Of a DNA stretch of 64,000 nt, positions 27,308 to 37,166 are shown in pieces (the stretch's first letter is position 1; each line of letters opens with the position of its first letter). This DNA comes from Parasulfitobacter algicola (lineage in GTDB: Bacteria > Pseudomonadota > Alphaproteobacteria > Rhodobacterales > Rhodobacteraceae), in NCBI RefSeq assembly GCF_013315265.1, contig NZ_JABUFE010000002.1, positions 248,001-312,000 of the forward strand, given 5' to 3'. Below the pieces are notes generated by a model, which saw only the letters and a program-made list of their open reading frames with translations, made no database searches and was not told the DNA's origin. The position numbers were made by a program, and so were the translations under genes.

Positions 27308-28668
27308 GCGCTGATTGTACCAGCCCCAAGGCAAACAACAATATCCCCTGGCTTGGCTTGTTCACGAACCAGTCGTTCCAAATCGTCTTCGCTGACAATC
27401 GCGCGGGCGTGGCGGTGACCATGGCGGATCAAACCGGCGACAAGATCGTCACGGCCTGCGCCGTCGATGGGATCTTCGCCCGCGCTGAAAACCTCGGCGA
27501 TGGCAACAACATCGGCATCATTAAAACACGCGCAGAAATCGTCAAACAGCGAAGACAGACGCGAATACCGGTGGGGTTGATGCACAGCGATCACGCGACC
27601 TTCTGTTGATTGGCGCGCGGCTTTCAGAACCGCTGCGATTTCAACGGGGTGATGACCGTAATCATCAATGATTGTGACGCCACCAACCTCGCCCACTTTG
27701 GTAAAGCGGCGATTGACACCTGCGAAATTCGCCAAAGCCTCGCGGATTTCATCCATTTTCATGCCCAAATACCGCGCGACAGCCACAGCCGAAAGCGCAT
27801 TTGAGACATTGTGGTCCCCTGGCATCGGCAGACTGCAGCCTTCAATCACCTTGCCTTCGGCCTGCAGCGCAATATCGAAAAGCGCAACGCCTGCCTTGTA
27901 AGTCAGGTTCACTGCCCGCACATCAGCCTGCGCGTTAAAGCCAAACGTGACCACCCGGCGGTCAGATATCTTGCCAACTAAAGACTGAACTTCAGGGTGA
28001 TCGGTGCAACAGACAGCCAGACCATAGAACGGAATATTCGATACAAAATCCAAGAACCCCTGTCGCAGCGTATCAAAATCACCCCAATGCTCCATGTGCT
28101 CTGGGTCGATATTTGTCACAATCGCAATGGTGGCAGGCAAACGGTTAAAGGTGCCGTCGCTTTCGTCGGCTTCGACCACCATCCATTCGCCCTGCCCCAT
28201 CCGCGCGTTCGATCCATAGGCGTGGATAATCCCGCCATTGATCACGGTCGGGTCGATGCCGCCCGCATCCAACAGCGTTGCAACCATCGTGGTGGTCGTG
28301 GTCTTACCATGCGTACCTGCCACCGCGATATTTGACTTCAGGCGCATCAGTTCGGCCAGCATTTCAGCCCGGCGCACAACGGGCAGGCCCGTCAGCCGCG
28401 CCTGATCCAGTTCGGCGTTACCCGGTTTGATTGCGCTGGATATCACGACAACCTCGGCCCCTTGAAGGTTTTCAGCCCGTTGTCCTTCAAAAATCGTGGC
28501 GCCCAAAGCTTTCAAGCGTTCCGTAATTTTTGTGGCCTTCAGGTCAGATCCTTGAACGCGATAACCGTGGTTCAGCAGCACCTCGGCAATGCCTGACATT
28601 CCGATGCCACCAATGCCCACAAAGTGGATTGGTCCCATTTCGGTTGGAAGTTTCGTTGCCGCGTTCAT
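27271..28668 (-). CDS. murC: UDP-N-acetylmuramate--L-alanine ligase
   Basis: MurC adds L-Ala to UDP-MurNAc in the cytoplasm. The 465-residue protein shows the N-terminal UDP-binding motif [16 protein letters not shown], the ATP P-loop GTHGKTTTT at about residues 118-126, EADESDGTF, and the C-terminal ligase segment [15 protein letters not shown] chose the ATG at 28668 ([10 protein letters not shown]) after GGTGGGG, which matches homologues better than the ATGs near 28689. It follows murG with a short gap and overlaps the next DUF2484 gene. Confidence 0.96.
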   Translation of the reverse strand: MNAATKLPTEMGPIHFVGIGGIGMSGIAEVLLNHGYRVQGSDLKATKITERLKALGATIFEGQRAENLQGAEVVVISSAIKPGNAELDQARLTGLPVVRRAEMLAELMRLKSNIAVAGTHGKTTTTTMVATLLDAGGIDPTVINGGIIHAYGSNARMGQGEWMVVEADESDGTFNRLPATIAIVTNIDPEHMEHWGDFDTLRQGFLDFVSNIPFYGLAVCCTDHPEVQSLVGKISDRRVVTFGFNAQADVRAVNLTYKAGVALFDIALQAEGKVIEGCSLPMPGDHNVSNALSAVAVARYLGMKMDEIREALANFAGVNRRFTKVGEVGGVTIIDDYGHHPVEIAAVLKAARQSTEGRVIAVHQPHRYSRLSSLFDDFCACFNDADVVAIAEVFSAGEDPIDGAGRDDLVAGLIRHGHRHARAIVSEDDLERLVREQAKPGDIVVCLGAGTISAWANGLPQRLKA

Positions 28669-28685
28669 CAGAGCCCCACCATCCA

Positions 28686-29792
28686 TCATGCGTTGTGTCC
28701 CGCCTTTTGTGCCAATTGTTCAACCATGTCCACCAGCGCGCCTGTTGCATTAGGGCGTCCAACTGTGCGTGCGCCCGCTGCCATCGCAACGGCAGCCTTG
28801 TCTTGTGTCAAAATTGCACTGATGTTTTCGGCCAGACTTTCAATTGTCAGCTTGGATTCCGGGATCAATACAGCCGCTTGCGCATCGACAAGCCCGCGTG
28901 CGTTTGCCGTCTGATGATCACCTGCTGCAACTGCATACGGAATCAAAATCGAAGGTCGCCCAATCACACTGATATCGGCAATTGATGATGCCCCGGCCCG
29001 GCTGATTACCAATTGCGCATCCGCCATACGGCTTGGAATATCATCGAAAAAAGCCCGCACATCAGCATCAATACCATGATCAGAATAGAACTCGGCCACG
29101 CGATGCCCGTCTTCGTCACGTGCTTGGTGCGAAATGCGGATATTACGCAGGATATCTTCGGGCAGCTTCGTGATTGCGCCAGGGACCACATCAGACAAAA
29201 TGCGTGCTCCTTGCGATCCGCCAATGACCAAAATGCTCATCGGGTAATCGCCGGGCGGAATATAGGGCGCACCTTCACGTTCTAGCACGGCCGCGCGAAC
29301 GGGGTTACCTGTGTCAAACGCCTGCACACCAGCAGGCATCGGCGTGGGCCATATACCGCAAGCGACCGCATCGACCCGCTTTGCAAAAACCTGATTAACA
29401 CGCCCAAGAACGCCGTTTTGTTCATGGATCATCCGCGGGCGTCGCAAAATCCAGGCAGCTGACAGCGCGGGAATACTGGGATAACCCCCAAAACCCACCA
29501 CAACCGTTGGCTTATCTGACAGCATTTTGACCTTGGCGCTGATGATCCCGCCCAGAATACGAAATGGCACCAGAAGTTTCGCAGCAATTCCGCCCCGCGC
29601 AAAGGTTGCACTGGAAATCTGTTCAATCTCGACCGCATCCGGAAAACCGCTGATATAGCGTGCACCACGCGCGTCAGTTGACAATTTTACGCGCCAACCG
29701 CGTGCCAACATCTGTTCAGCAAGGGCCTGTGCGGGAAACATGTGCCCGCCCGTACCGCCTGCCGCCATGACTAAAAGTGGCTTTTTACTCAT
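28686..29792 (-). CDS. murG: UDP-GlcNAc--undecaprenyl-pyrophosphoryl-MurNAc-pentapeptide GlcNAc transferase
   Basis: MurG is the peripheral membrane GT-B glycosyltransferase that converts lipid I to lipid II. The 368-residue protein has the glycine-rich loops [19 protein letters not shown] and [17 protein letters not shown], the second-domain [18 protein letters not shown], and the sugar-nucleotide site [11 protein letters not shown]. The start is the ATG at 29792, six bases after AGGAG. It lies 9 bases downstream of ftsW on the same strand. Confidence 0.97.
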   Translation of the reverse strand: MSKKPLLVMAAGGTGGHMFPAQALAEQMLARGWRVKLSTDARGARYISGFPDAVEIEQISSATFARGGIAAKLLVPFRILGGIISAKVKMLSDKPTVVVGFGGYPSIPALSAAWILRRPRMIHEQNGVLGRVNQVFAKRVDAVACGIWPTPMPAGVQAFDTGNPVRAAVLEREGAPYIPPGDYPMSILVIGGSQGARILSDVVPGAITKLPEDILRNIRISHQARDEDGHRVAEFYSDHGIDADVRAFFDDIPSRMADAQLVISRAGASSIADISVIGRPSILIPYAVAAGDHQTANARGLVDAQAAVLIPESKLTIESLAENISAILTQDKAAVAMAAGARTVGRPNATGALVDMVEQLAQKAGHNA

Positions 29793-29801
29793 CACATTCT
29801 C

Positions 29802-30968
29802 CTACCGGGTACGCCTGAGAAGGATATCCCCGATCTCGCCCTGTGGTCTTGTCCGCGTGAATGCCAGCAACATTCCAACCGCAATCCCGCCTGCAATCAG
29901 AGACGACCCACCATAACTGACAAAGGGCAACGTCATGCCCTTGGCCGGCAGCATACGCACCGCCACACCCATATTGATCATCGCCTGAATACCAAAAATA
30001 CAGGCCAATCCTGTGCCCGCCAAACGAATAAAGGGATCACGTTCCCGCATCAGTCGCACTAGCGACCGCACCACAATCACAGCATAAAGCATAATGATGC
30101 ACAGCACCAAAATCAGGCCATATTCTTCTGCAGCCACAGCAATGATGAAATCCGTATGTGCGTCAGGCAGCGATTGTTTCACTTGACCTTCCCCCACACC
30201 CACGCCCAAAAATCCACCCTCACGGATGGCGTTTGTAGCATAGCCAAGCTGGGTGTTCGGATCCACATCAGGGGCCAGAAATCCGTCAATCCGGCGCGCA
30301 AAGTGTTCAGAACTGTTATAGGCAATCATGCCAGCAAAGATCACAACAACGGCCATACAGGCCAACAGCAAAATCGGTGCACCTGCGATAAACCACATCA
30401 CACCCCATGCAAATAAAACCAACGCCGCTTGCCCAAAGTCAGGTTGCGCGGCCAGAAAGGCAACAATCATCATCGCCAGAAAAAATGACATGGTCTTGCC
30501 GGGGGGACCATTCACCTCTTGACTGGCGGAAATCATCCAGGCGGTTATCACCACAAAGCCGGGTTTCAAAAATTCTGATGGCTGCAGCGACGCAAAACCA
30601 AGCGAATACCAGCGAACCGCCCCTTTGCCGAAGTCAGTACCAAAGATCGGCAACAACATGACCGCAAGCAAAGCACATAAGAAACCCAGCACCGCCAAGC
30701 GTCGCACCAGGTTCGGCGCCATCATTGATGTCAAGAACATCGACACCAGCGCCAACCCGCCAAAAAAGGCCTGACGCTGCACGTAATGAAACGGTTCAAA
30801 CCCGTTTTTGGCCGCCAACGGGGGCGATGATGCCAAACCCAGCAACAAACCTATGCCAAATAAAATAAGGATGCAGGACATCGACAACTTGTCGATTGTC
30901 CGCCACCAGCGTGGAAGAATTGGCTCTCCGTCCCGCGCGGGGACTGCGCCATAGACCATTTCCGTCAT
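29802..30968 (-). CDS. ftsW: Lipid II polymerase FtsW (SEDS family)
   Basis: FtsW is the SEDS glycosyltransferase that polymerises septal murein together with FtsI. The 388-residue protein has about ten membrane segments. Family residues are visible in LGFASLQPSEFLKPGFV (substrate-cavity Glu) and in the signature GVAVRMLPAKGMTLPFVSYGGSS. It is the first gene of this visible division/murein run and is divergent from the flavoprotein gene at 31102 over 133 bases, which must hold both promoters. Confidence 0.96.
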   Translation of the reverse strand: MTEMVYGAVPARDGEPILPRWWRTIDKLSMSCILILFGIGLLLGLASSPPLAAKNGFEPFHYVQRQAFFGGLALVSMFLTSMMAPNLVRRLAVLGFLCALLAVMLLPIFGTDFGKGAVRWYSLGFASLQPSEFLKPGFVVITAWMISASQEVNGPPGKTMSFFLAMMIVAFLAAQPDFGQAALVLFAWGVMWFIAGAPILLLACMAVVVIFAGMIAYNSSEHFARRIDGFLAPDVDPNTQLGYATNAIREGGFLGVGVGEGQVKQSLPDAHTDFIIAVAAEEYGLILVLCIIMLYAVIVVRSLVRLMRERDPFIRLAGTGLACIFGIQAMINMGVAVRMLPAKGMTLPFVSYGGSSLIAGGIAVGMLLAFTRTRPQGEIGDILLRRTR

Positions 30969-31101
30969 GGATTACCGCTTTACTGCCTCTTGTTTCGCCT
31001 CTTTCCGAGGTCTGATATTGTCTGTAACGCGATTTGCCACTCGTTTCCAGAAAAATAGCATACGCTTGCCAAATCCGCCGAAAAGCGCCAAGTCGCACAT
31101 T

Positions 31102-32298
31102 ATGCAATTGGATACATTGATCATCGGCGCAGGTGCAGCGGGCATGATGTGTGCCGCCCATTCCGGCGGACGCACATTGGTGATTGATCATGCAAAATCA
31201 GCAGGCGAAAAGATCAGAATTTCGGGGGGTGGGCGGTGTAATTTCACCAATATGTATGCTGCCCCCGAAAACTTTTTGTCGCAAAACCCGCATTTTTGCA
31301 AATCAGCACTTAGCCGTTATACACAGTGGGATTTCATTGATCTGGTCGCACGCCATAACATCTCGTATCACGAAAAAACTCTGGGCCAGCTGTTTTGTGA
31401 CACATCTGCCAAAGACATCATCCGTATGCTGCTGGATGAAATGACAAAAGCAGGCGCGGATCTTTGGTTGCAGACATCGGTTACAGATATACGCAAACAA
31501 GATACAGGGTTTAAAGTCGATCTGGAAACAGATGGCACACGCAAAACTGTCAACTGCCAAAACCTGGTGATTGCCTGTGGCGGTAAATCCATTCCCAAAA
31601 TGGGTGCCAGCGGGTTCGGCTATCAAGTCGCACGCCAATTCGACCTGACCATGACCGATACGCGCCCCGCGCTTGTTCCCCTGACCTTTGGCGATGACGT
31701 ATTGTCCGATCTGAAGCAACTTGCCGGCCTGTCTGTACCTGCGCGTGTGTCTTGCAATGGCACCAGTTTTGACGAAGGCCTTCTTTTCACACACAGGGGC
31801 CTTTCCGGGCCATCTATCCTGCAAATCAGTTCCTACTGGCGGGAAAAAGACGCTATCTCCATTCATCTTGATCCTGCTCAAAATATTGATACCGAACTTA
31901 AAAGCAGGCGCACAACATCCGGGCGACGCAACCTTTCCACGACGCTGGCCGATCTGCTGCCCGCGAGATTGGCGCAGCATATGATCGCGCTGTCGGGGCT
32001 TTCAGGCAATCTGGCAGATCAATCGGATCAGACATTGTCTTTACTGAATAAGTTGCTGACCAATTGGCAACTGACCCCCATCGGATCCGAAGGATACCGC
32101 ACCGCCGAAGTGACCCTTGGCGGTGTCAGTACAAACATGCTGTCTTCTAAAACGATGGAAGTCAAAACAGTACCAGGCCTTTATTTCATTGGTGAAATCG
32201 TTGATGTCACCGGCTGGCTTGGTGGGTATAATTTCCAATGGGCCTGGTCATCAGGCTGGGCCGCAGGTCAGGCAACTTCAAGTCGTTTAAAACAATGA
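31102..32298 (+). CDS. NAD(P)/FAD-dependent oxidoreductase, HI0933/BaiN-like
   Basis: A 398-residue flavoprotein. An N-terminal Rossmann FAD motif (TLIIGAGAAGMMCAAHSG) is followed by the family-defining GEKIRISGGGRCNFTNM. The C-terminal EVTLGGVSTNML and the FAD-closing GLYFIGEIVDVTGWLGGYNF complete the HI0933-like pattern. The physiological substrate is undefined for most members. The start is the ATG at 31102 (MQLDTLIIG); the frame continues upstream to 30967 but lies over the ftsW promoter region. The dinucleotide motif is somewhat short, and the protein is otherwise typical. Confidence 0.9.
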   Translation: MQLDTLIIGAGAAGMMCAAHSGGRTLVIDHAKSAGEKIRISGGGRCNFTNMYAAPENFLSQNPHFCKSALSRYTQWDFIDLVARHNISYHEKTLGQLFCDTSAKDIIRMLLDEMTKAGADLWLQTSVTDIRKQDTGFKVDLETDGTRKTVNCQNLVIACGGKSIPKMGASGFGYQVARQFDLTMTDTRPALVPLTFGDDVLSDLKQLAGLSVPARVSCNGTSFDEGLLFTHRGLSGPSILQISSYWREKDAISIHLDPAQNIDTELKSRRTTSGRRNLSTTLADLLPARLAQHMIALSGLSGNLADQSDQTLSLLNKLLTNWQLTPIGSEGYRTAEVTLGGVSTNMLSSKTMEVKTVPGLYFIGEIVDVTGWLGGYNFQWAWSSGWAAGQATSSRLKQ

Positions 32299-32379
32299 AA
32301 CCAAATGCTGTAGACAATGCGCGCAGCAGCTACCGCGACGGCAAGAACGTTTTTTTCTGCATTTCGGTGAAATTTCCTC

Positions 32380-32408
32380 TTGCAGGCTGGCGGCATAGTT
32401 TATATCTG
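32380..32408 (+). promoter_or_regulatory. Candidate tRNA-Gly promoter
   Basis: TTGCAG (32380-32385) and TATCTG (32403-32408) are separated by 17 bases, 17 bases ahead of the tRNA. The -10 is a weak match; TATATC two bases upstream is an alternative with shorter spacing. Confidence 0.35.
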
Positions 32409-32425
32409 ACGCCTTACCCAAGGAA

Positions 32426-32500
32426 GCGGGCGTAGCTCAGGGGTAGAGCATTACCTTGCCAAGGTAAGGGTCGGGCGTTCGAATCGCCTCGCCCGCTCCA
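32426..32500 (+). tRNA. tRNA-Gly (anticodon GCC)
   Basis: A complete 75-base tRNA ending in an encoded CCA. The acceptor arms GCGGGCG and CGCCCGC pair perfectly. The D arm is GCTC...GAGC, and the anticodon stem TTACC/GGTAA encloses the loop TTGCCAA with anticodon GCC, reading GGC and GGT glycine codons. The T arm GGGCG/CGCCT carries TTCGAAT. It is followed at once by an 8-bp hairpin terminator, so it is probably a single-gene transcript. Confidence 0.98.
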
Positions 32501-32527
32501 AAACAAATCATTAAATCACTGACCTGA

Positions 32528-32559
32528 CATACTGGATTTACCAGTATGATTGGGTTTTT
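32528..32559 (+). terminator. Terminator after tRNA-Gly
   Basis: CATACTGG (32528-32535) and CCAGTATG (32541-32548) form a perfect 8-bp stem around ATTTA, followed by ATTGGGTTTTT. It lies 28 bases past the tRNA end. Confidence 0.8.
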
Positions 32560-32581
32560 GTGACTGATGGCCCCATCGAAA

Positions 32582-32612
32582 AACGGGGCCCAGCATTTCA
32601 GCGGGCCCCGTT
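32582..32612 (-). terminator. Terminator of the small exported protein gene
   Basis: AACGGGGCCC and GGGCCCCGTT form a perfect 10-bp GC-rich stem around an 11-base loop; on the minus strand it is followed by TTTC. It sits 27 bases past the stop codon of the gene at 32639-32950. Together with the tRNA terminator it insulates the convergent units. Confidence 0.85.
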
Positions 32613-32638
32613 GTTTGTCACCGGTGACGGTTGTTGGA

Positions 32639-32950
32639 TTATTCTGAACGATCGCTTTCCAGACGGTCTTTCAGCATTGCCAGTTCGCTCAGCGACAGGC
32701 CTTGGCCTTCGACACCCAGGGAACGGGCCAGCTGGTTGTCGGTGGCGACACTTTGTGTTGAGACGATATCGTTGCTTGTGCGTTCAAAACCGATGCGCTC
32801 GTCGCTGTCGTTGGCAGCTTTGATGGCGGCCAGTTGGTTTGTGGTGAACACGCCGGGTTCAACTCCGGCCGAGCCTGCCAGCTGTGTATTCGCGAATGCA
32901 GGGGCAGCGATGGCGAGGGTCAGGGCGGCAATTGTTGCTTTAACGTACAT
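32639..32950 (-). CDS. Small exported protein with an internal duplication
   Basis: A 103-residue protein with a clear Sec signal peptide (MYVKATIAALTLAIAAPAFA, cleavage after AFA). The mature part consists of two related units of about 30 residues: NTQLAGSAGVEPGVFTTNQL..IKAANDSD and DNQLARSLGVEGQGLSLSEL..LKDRLESD. Each has the pattern N.QLA.S.GVE........L..(I/L)K....SD. AAGGACC precedes the ATG. No named family is recognised, though short exported proteins of this kind occur in Rhodobacteraceae. A strong terminator and ribosome site suggest high expression. It is probably periplasmic. Confidence 0.75.
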   Translation of the reverse strand: MYVKATIAALTLAIAAPAFANTQLAGSAGVEPGVFTTNQLAAIKAANDSDERIGFERTSNDIVSTQSVATDNQLARSLGVEGQGLSLSELAMLKDRLESDRSE

Positions 32951-33435
32951 GGTTTTGGTCCTTTATGTTTGCCCACTGGGGCGTTTTGGGTATGGCCGTT
33001 TGGGCCGGTGGGTGGCGGTTGGACTGTTTCAAGTCCGCTCGTCGGATGAGATTGATTTAGGGACGATGTGCGGGGTTTGACATTGGCGAAACCGGCCATG
33101 GATTATGTGCGCAAATGCACATCACTGCGGCGTGAGCAGGTCTTGCCCTGCCTGCACGCGCGATCCCGTTTGTTTATTAGGGAAACGATCCCACCGCAGC
33201 ACGGATGTTACAACACCCACCCAAACACCCGCCAAATCCTCACGAACGGTGTGAGGCGTGAAATATTTGGGGAAGGGTGTTTTTTTGTAAATCATGCTTG
33301 CCAAGTGCAATTTGGCACGGGTGTATTGGGAAGATAACAATCATAATTGTCATCCATTTCATTCCAAAATAAAAAAGAGAGCTTTGAATTTCGGACCCTT
33401 TGTCATTAAAGACGCCGTGACAGAAGGAATGGACT
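32951..33435. other. 485-base gene-free region upstream of hisB
   Basis: No supported gene on either strand. It contains the start region of the exported protein gene (minus) and that of hisB (plus). A TTGACA at 33077-33082 with a GATTAT 18 bases downstream could be a plus-strand promoter, but it lies over 330 bases from hisB. Several short inverted repeats (GGACT...AGTCC; AAACACCC far from GGGTGTTT) are too weak to call. Confidence 0.4.
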
Positions 33436-34023
33436 ATGCGCACAGCCACGATCACTCGTAAAACCGCTGAGACTGATATATCGGTCAGTATCAATCTTGA
33501 TGGCACAGGAACTTATGACAATAAAACCGGCGTTGGGTTTTTCGATCACATGCTTGATCAGCTGGCGCGTCATGCTTTGATTGATATGAAAATCAGCGCG
33601 ACGGGGGATCTGCACATTGATGATCACCACACAGTCGAAGATACAGGGATCGCTTTGGGTCAGGCTTTGACCGAAGCCTTGGGTGAAAAACGTGGCATCA
33701 ATCGCTATGGTGAATGCAGTTTGCCGATGGATGACGCACAAGTCCACTGCGCACTGGATCTGTCAGGTCGGCCATTTCTGATCTGCACCCTTGATCTGCC
33801 CACTGCCAAAATCGGTACATTTGACACCGAACTGCTGCGTGAATTCTTTCAGGCTTTCGCGACCCATGGCGGGATTACATTGCACATTGATCAAATCCAT
33901 GGGTTCAACAGCCACCATATTGCAGAAGCCGCATTCAAGGCGGTCGCGCGTGCATTGCGGCAAGCGGTGGAAACAGATCCGCGCAAGGCAGATGACATCC
34001 CATCGACCAAAGGGACATTGTGA
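33436..34023 (+). CDS. hisB: Imidazoleglycerol-phosphate dehydratase
   Basis: HisB converts imidazole glycerol phosphate to imidazole acetol phosphate in histidine synthesis. The 195-residue protein is the monofunctional form, without the phosphatase domain of the enterobacterial enzyme. Mn-binding histidine motifs are visible as [22 protein letters not shown]-like [10 protein letters not shown], and the second-half repeat [23 protein letters not shown] precedes the ATG at 33436. hisH follows four bases after the stop. Confidence 0.97.
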   Translation: MRTATITRKTAETDISVSINLDGTGTYDNKTGVGFFDHMLDQLARHALIDMKISATGDLHIDDHHTVEDTGIALGQALTEALGEKRGINRYGECSLPMDDAQVHCALDLSGRPFLICTLDLPTAKIGTFDTELLREFFQAFATHGGITLHIDQIHGFNSHHIAEAAFKAVARALRQAVETDPRKADDIPSTKGTL

Positions 34024-34027
34024 CACT

Positions 34028-34666
34028 GTGCTGACAGTTATTGTTGATTACGACAGCGGCAATCTGCATTCGGCCGAAAAAGCCTTTCAACGGATTGCAG
34101 CAGAAACGGATGCCGGGCAGGTCATTGTCACATCTGACCCTGACCAGGTTGCAGGGGCCGACCGCGTTGTGCTGCCCGGTGATGGCGCCTTTCCGGCGTG
34201 TCGCGATGCACTTTTTGCGCAAACAGGCCTGTTCGATGCCATTGAACAGGCCGTTACGCAGCAAGCCCGGCCGTTTTTAGGCATTTGTGTCGGTATGCAG
34301 ATGATGGCGACGACGGGTCATGAATATCGCCCGACACCGGGTTTTGATTGGATATCGGGCGATATTCGCCTGATTAAACCCGACAACCCGAATATGAAGG
34401 TGCCACATATGGGCTGGAATGATCTGATTATTGATCAGCACCACCCGATCGTTGACGGCATCAAAACCGGTGATCACGTCTATTTCGTGCATTCCTATCA
34501 CATGCAGGTAATGCACACCCGGGATATGCTGGCCCATGCGGATTACGGCGGGCCGATCACAGCCATTGTCGGGCATGAAAATCGGGTTGGCATGCAGTTT
34601 CACCCGGAAAAAAGCCAGCAGGCCGGATTGCGGATGATTGCAAATTTTTTGAAATGGCGGCCGTGA
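34028..34666 (+). CDS. hisH: Imidazole glycerol phosphate synthase, glutamine amidotransferase subunit
   Basis: HisH hydrolyses glutamine and channels ammonia to HisF. The 212-residue class I amidotransferase has nucleophile Cys87 in LGICVGMQMM, and the His and Glu of the triad in MQFHPEKS. I chose the GTG at 34028 (MLTVIVDYDSGNL) because it gives the family N-terminus and length just after hisB. The frame is open far upstream only as overlap with hisB. Its partner hisF is 3 kb downstream rather than adjacent. Confidence 0.96.
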   Translation: MLTVIVDYDSGNLHSAEKAFQRIAAETDAGQVIVTSDPDQVAGADRVVLPGDGAFPACRDALFAQTGLFDAIEQAVTQQARPFLGICVGMQMMATTGHEYRPTPGFDWISGDIRLIKPDNPNMKVPHMGWNDLIIDQHHPIVDGIKTGDHVYFVHSYHMQVMHTRDMLAHADYGGPITAIVGHENRVGMQFHPEKSQQAGLRMIANFLKWRP

Positions 34667-34723
34667 TTTTCTTAAATCATGACATCTTTGAATAACTTAT
34701 ATGCTTTTCAAATCGCGCAGATA

Positions 34724-35332
34724 TTATACAATTTTACACTTTGTTAGCCCGAATATCTTATGAACATTTTCAGCTTTCAAGGCCTTGGCCAATGCATCGC
34801 TAAGGAAAAAAGCCTGAAATAGTCTGGGGTCCATCCAGATATCGCCAGGCTCGTATACCTCAGGCCCCACAACAACATCATTATCTTTCGGAACAAATCG
34901 AAGACGCCAAATATCTCTTTTTTCATCTACAGATACCAAGTTACCGCCACTGTCTGTTCGCAAGGCATTTTTCTGTAACCCAAAAACCAAGCATCGATAC
35001 GCGCCAGGCATCGGCGTTACCTGGTCTTTTTTGAAAACTTGAGTCGGATAAAGTGCCCCCTGCCCCATATCGAAACGCTCAAGCACCTGTGCGACTCTTT
35101 CTGAAACAACCCAAATGCCATATGCGAAAAAAACATTCGGCAGAGTCAGGGATGTCCTTGATCCTTTCATAAACCAAATTTTCTTTGGCACCACCTCCGC
35201 AGATATCGGTTCACCGACCCACTGCTTTCTTTCTGCTTCTCTCAATTCAGCCTCATCATCACTGCAAAGGTCATGACGCATTGGCTTTATTAATTCGGCC
35301 TTCATCATAACTTTGCTGACCCAAACCGTCAT
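34724..35332 (-). CDS. Imm11-like (DUF1629-type) protein
   Basis: A 202-residue soluble protein. Its second half has the layout I associate with the Imm11/DUF1629 immunity family: a YPTQVFKKD..TPMPGAYRCLVFGL segment, a WRLRFVP strand, then DIWMDPRLFQAFFLSDALA..LKAENVHKIFGL near the C-terminus. Imm11 proteins are predicted immunity partners of polymorphic toxins, but many are orphans, and no toxin gene is nearby. GGAGATAAACG precedes the ATG at 35332. The gene is AT-richer than its neighbours and opposes the his genes, consistent with acquisition. The family call is from recognition, not a search. Confidence 0.6.
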   Translation of the reverse strand: MTVWVSKVMMKAELIKPMRHDLCSDDEAELREAERKQWVGEPISAEVVPKKIWFMKGSRTSLTLPNVFFAYGIWVVSERVAQVLERFDMGQGALYPTQVFKKDQVTPMPGAYRCLVFGLQKNALRTDSGGNLVSVDEKRDIWRLRFVPKDNDVVVGPEVYEPGDIWMDPRLFQAFFLSDALAKALKAENVHKIFGLTKCKIV

Positions 35333-35556
35333 CGTTTATCTCCACGTCAAAGTCGTTATTACTTTAAATGTCAGTGATCTCAGAATACCAATCAAGCGAA
35401 ATAAACGAGCTTGGAGGCAAAGACACATACCCAGATCATTTGCGGCAAATTAAGAAACAGGATCACAAAAAGCTGTGCCCTAAATGTCTAATTTTTAAAT
35501 AATATCAGCAAATACTCTTAAAAACAGCCTGCCCCCACGACAGACCATTTCAGATA

Positions 35557-35949
35557 TTATCCGCTGACGCGTGTCCAGGTTTGGCCACGGCAAATTCCAA
35601 AGAAACAGCCTTTGACGACCAGACGGCTTCCATTCAGCTCCATCACTGAATTATAGGTCTTGTCGCGATCGGGTGCCCAAATCTTGCCACCGCTATAAGT
35701 GCTGTCGCCATCTGCCTGCATCGCCCAGATCATGCGTTTTCCAACTGTATCACTTTCGATCTGTTTGCCCGCACTGTTGAATGCCTTGGCGATGTAGCCG
35801 CAGATCGCATCACCGCATTTTGCGACGCGTATGTGACCAAAGGCACCATCATCACCCGGTTGCGTTTTCCAGGTACCCAGAACCGGGTCGGCCATTGCCG
35901 TACCCGCCAGACATAGCGTTGCAATCGTCGTTAGAATTATTCGCCTCAT
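35557..35949 (-). CDS. DUF2147 domain-containing exported protein
   Basis: A 130-residue protein with a cleavable signal peptide ([20 protein letters not shown]). The DUF2147 pattern is visible: [59 protein letters not shown] and a closing [12 protein letters not shown]. The fold is a small beta-barrel, probably lipocalin-like and periplasmic. Two Cys pairs may form disulphides. GGGAGG precedes the ATG. It lies between hisH and hisA on the opposite strand, with no histidine-related role expected. Confidence 0.88.
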   Translation of the reverse strand: MRRIILTTIATLCLAGTAMADPVLGTWKTQPGDDGAFGHIRVAKCGDAICGYIAKAFNSAGKQIESDTVGKRMIWAMQADGDSTYSGGKIWAPDRDKTYNSVMELNGSRLVVKGCFFGICRGQTWTRVSG

Positions 35950-36084
35950 GGTGGAACCTCCCTCTTGAATAATGGGGTCAGTAAGGCCGTATGTCGGTCA
36001 TCACGCAAGAACAACGCTAGGTCACTTTGCTTTTTCCAAAATCCGTGTTTAAGCAACATCGACCAGTGCAAAGGGAATAACATC

Positions 36085-36807
36085 ATGATCCTCTATCCTG
36101 CAATTGATCTGAAAGACGGTCAGGCCGTGCGGCTTTACAAAGGCGAAATGGATCAGGCGACTGTATTCAATGATGACCCCGTAGCGCAGGCGATGGCGTT
36201 TCAAAATGCAGGATGTGAATGGTTGCATCTGGTGGATCTGAACGGGGCATTTGCCGGAACCCCTGTGAATGGGGGTGCAGTGACTGCGATTCTGGATCAG
36301 GCTAAAGTGCCCGCGCAATTGGGTGGTGGTATTCGCGATATGGCAACGATTGAAGCATGGTTGTCCAAGGGACTTGCCCGCGTCATTTTAGGCACAGTTG
36401 CAGTAGAGGACCCCGACCTTGTACGAACAGCCGCTAAGGCCTTTCCGGGGCAAGTGGCAGTTGGGCTGGATGCACGCGACGGGCGCGTAGCGACGCGTGG
36501 CTGGGCCGAAGAAACTGATATTCAAGTCATTGATCTAGCAAGGAAATTCGAAGACGCTGGCATCGCTGCAATCATTTATACCGATATCAACCGCGATGGT
36601 GCGATGCAGGGACCAAATATCCCTGCAACCGCAGCCCTTGCAAATGCTGTGTCGATCCCGATCATTGCATCAGGCGGTGTCAGTTCCATCGACGATCTGA
36701 TTGCATTGAAAAATTGCGGGGCGCCCTTGAATGGTGCTATCTCTGGTCGCGCCCTGTACGATGGTGCGATCGATTTGCCATCAGCATTGTCAGTTTTGAA
36801 AGCGTAA
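36085..36807 (+). CDS. hisA: Phosphoribosylformimino-5-aminoimidazole carboxamide ribotide isomerase
   Basis: HisA is the (beta/alpha)8 isomerase preceding HisF in histidine synthesis. The 240-residue protein shows the first catalytic Asp in [15 protein letters not shown], the phosphate site QLGGGIRDM, the second Asp in [13 protein letters not shown], and [13 protein letters not shown]. The start is the ATG at 36085, with AAAGGGA upstream. A small membrane protein gene follows 11 bases after the stop. Confidence 0.96.
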   Translation: MILYPAIDLKDGQAVRLYKGEMDQATVFNDDPVAQAMAFQNAGCEWLHLVDLNGAFAGTPVNGGAVTAILDQAKVPAQLGGGIRDMATIEAWLSKGLARVILGTVAVEDPDLVRTAAKAFPGQVAVGLDARDGRVATRGWAEETDIQVIDLARKFEDAGIAAIIYTDINRDGAMQGPNIPATAALANAVSIPIIASGGVSSIDDLIALKNCGAPLNGAISGRALYDGAIDLPSALSVLKA

Positions 36808-36818
36808 GGAAGACCTGA

Positions 36819-37163
36819 ATGTCTGTGTTAGCTATTGTTGCGATTATCGTTTCTGTTGTACTGCTTTTCGTCCGGTCGCGTGCTGAAAGCGGAATTGTTC
36901 GTTCATGGCTTTTATTGCTTCCGATCTTTGTGATCTTTATCACTGTGGCCGAGGCCGTTTTCCGCGCAAGCTGCGAAGGCACGGCATTTTCGGGATGGCA
37001 TAGTTGCACAGGCATCCCAGATGTCATTGCGGGGGCACTTGATGCACCGCTGTTCTTACTGCCGCCCACGACTATTTTATCAGGTCCGTTCTTTTTATTG
37101 GCACTTGCCTATATCGAATGGAAGCACCGCAGGCTGGCCCGGCAAGACCCCGACCAGCCCTAA
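36819..37163 (+). CDS. Small membrane protein of unknown function
   Basis: A 114-residue hydrophobic protein with three predicted membrane segments (about residues 3-18, 28-45 and 72-95) and a basic C-terminal tail (EWKHRRLARQDPDQP). Two Cys (SCEGTAFSGWHSC) lie in the predicted loop between segments two and three and could form a disulphide. AAGGAAG precedes the ATG, 11 bases after the hisA stop, suggesting cotranscription. No family is recognised. Confidence 0.7.
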   Translation: MSVLAIVAIIVSVVLLFVRSRAESGIVRSWLLLLPIFVIFITVAEAVFRASCEGTAFSGWHSCTGIPDVIAGALDAPLFLLPPTTILSGPFFLLALAYIEWKHRRLARQDPDQP

Positions 37164-37166
37164 GGT

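Noticed and set aside
33223-33292. AAACACCC and GGGTGTTT as a terminator upstream of hisB
   Set aside because: The arms are about 50 bases apart with no stable inner pairing and no upstream plus-strand gene to terminate.
35368-35502. 44-codon plus-strand frame ending KKLCPKCLIFK
   Set aside because: No ribosome site and AT-rich surroundings; the CxxC is intriguing but not enough.
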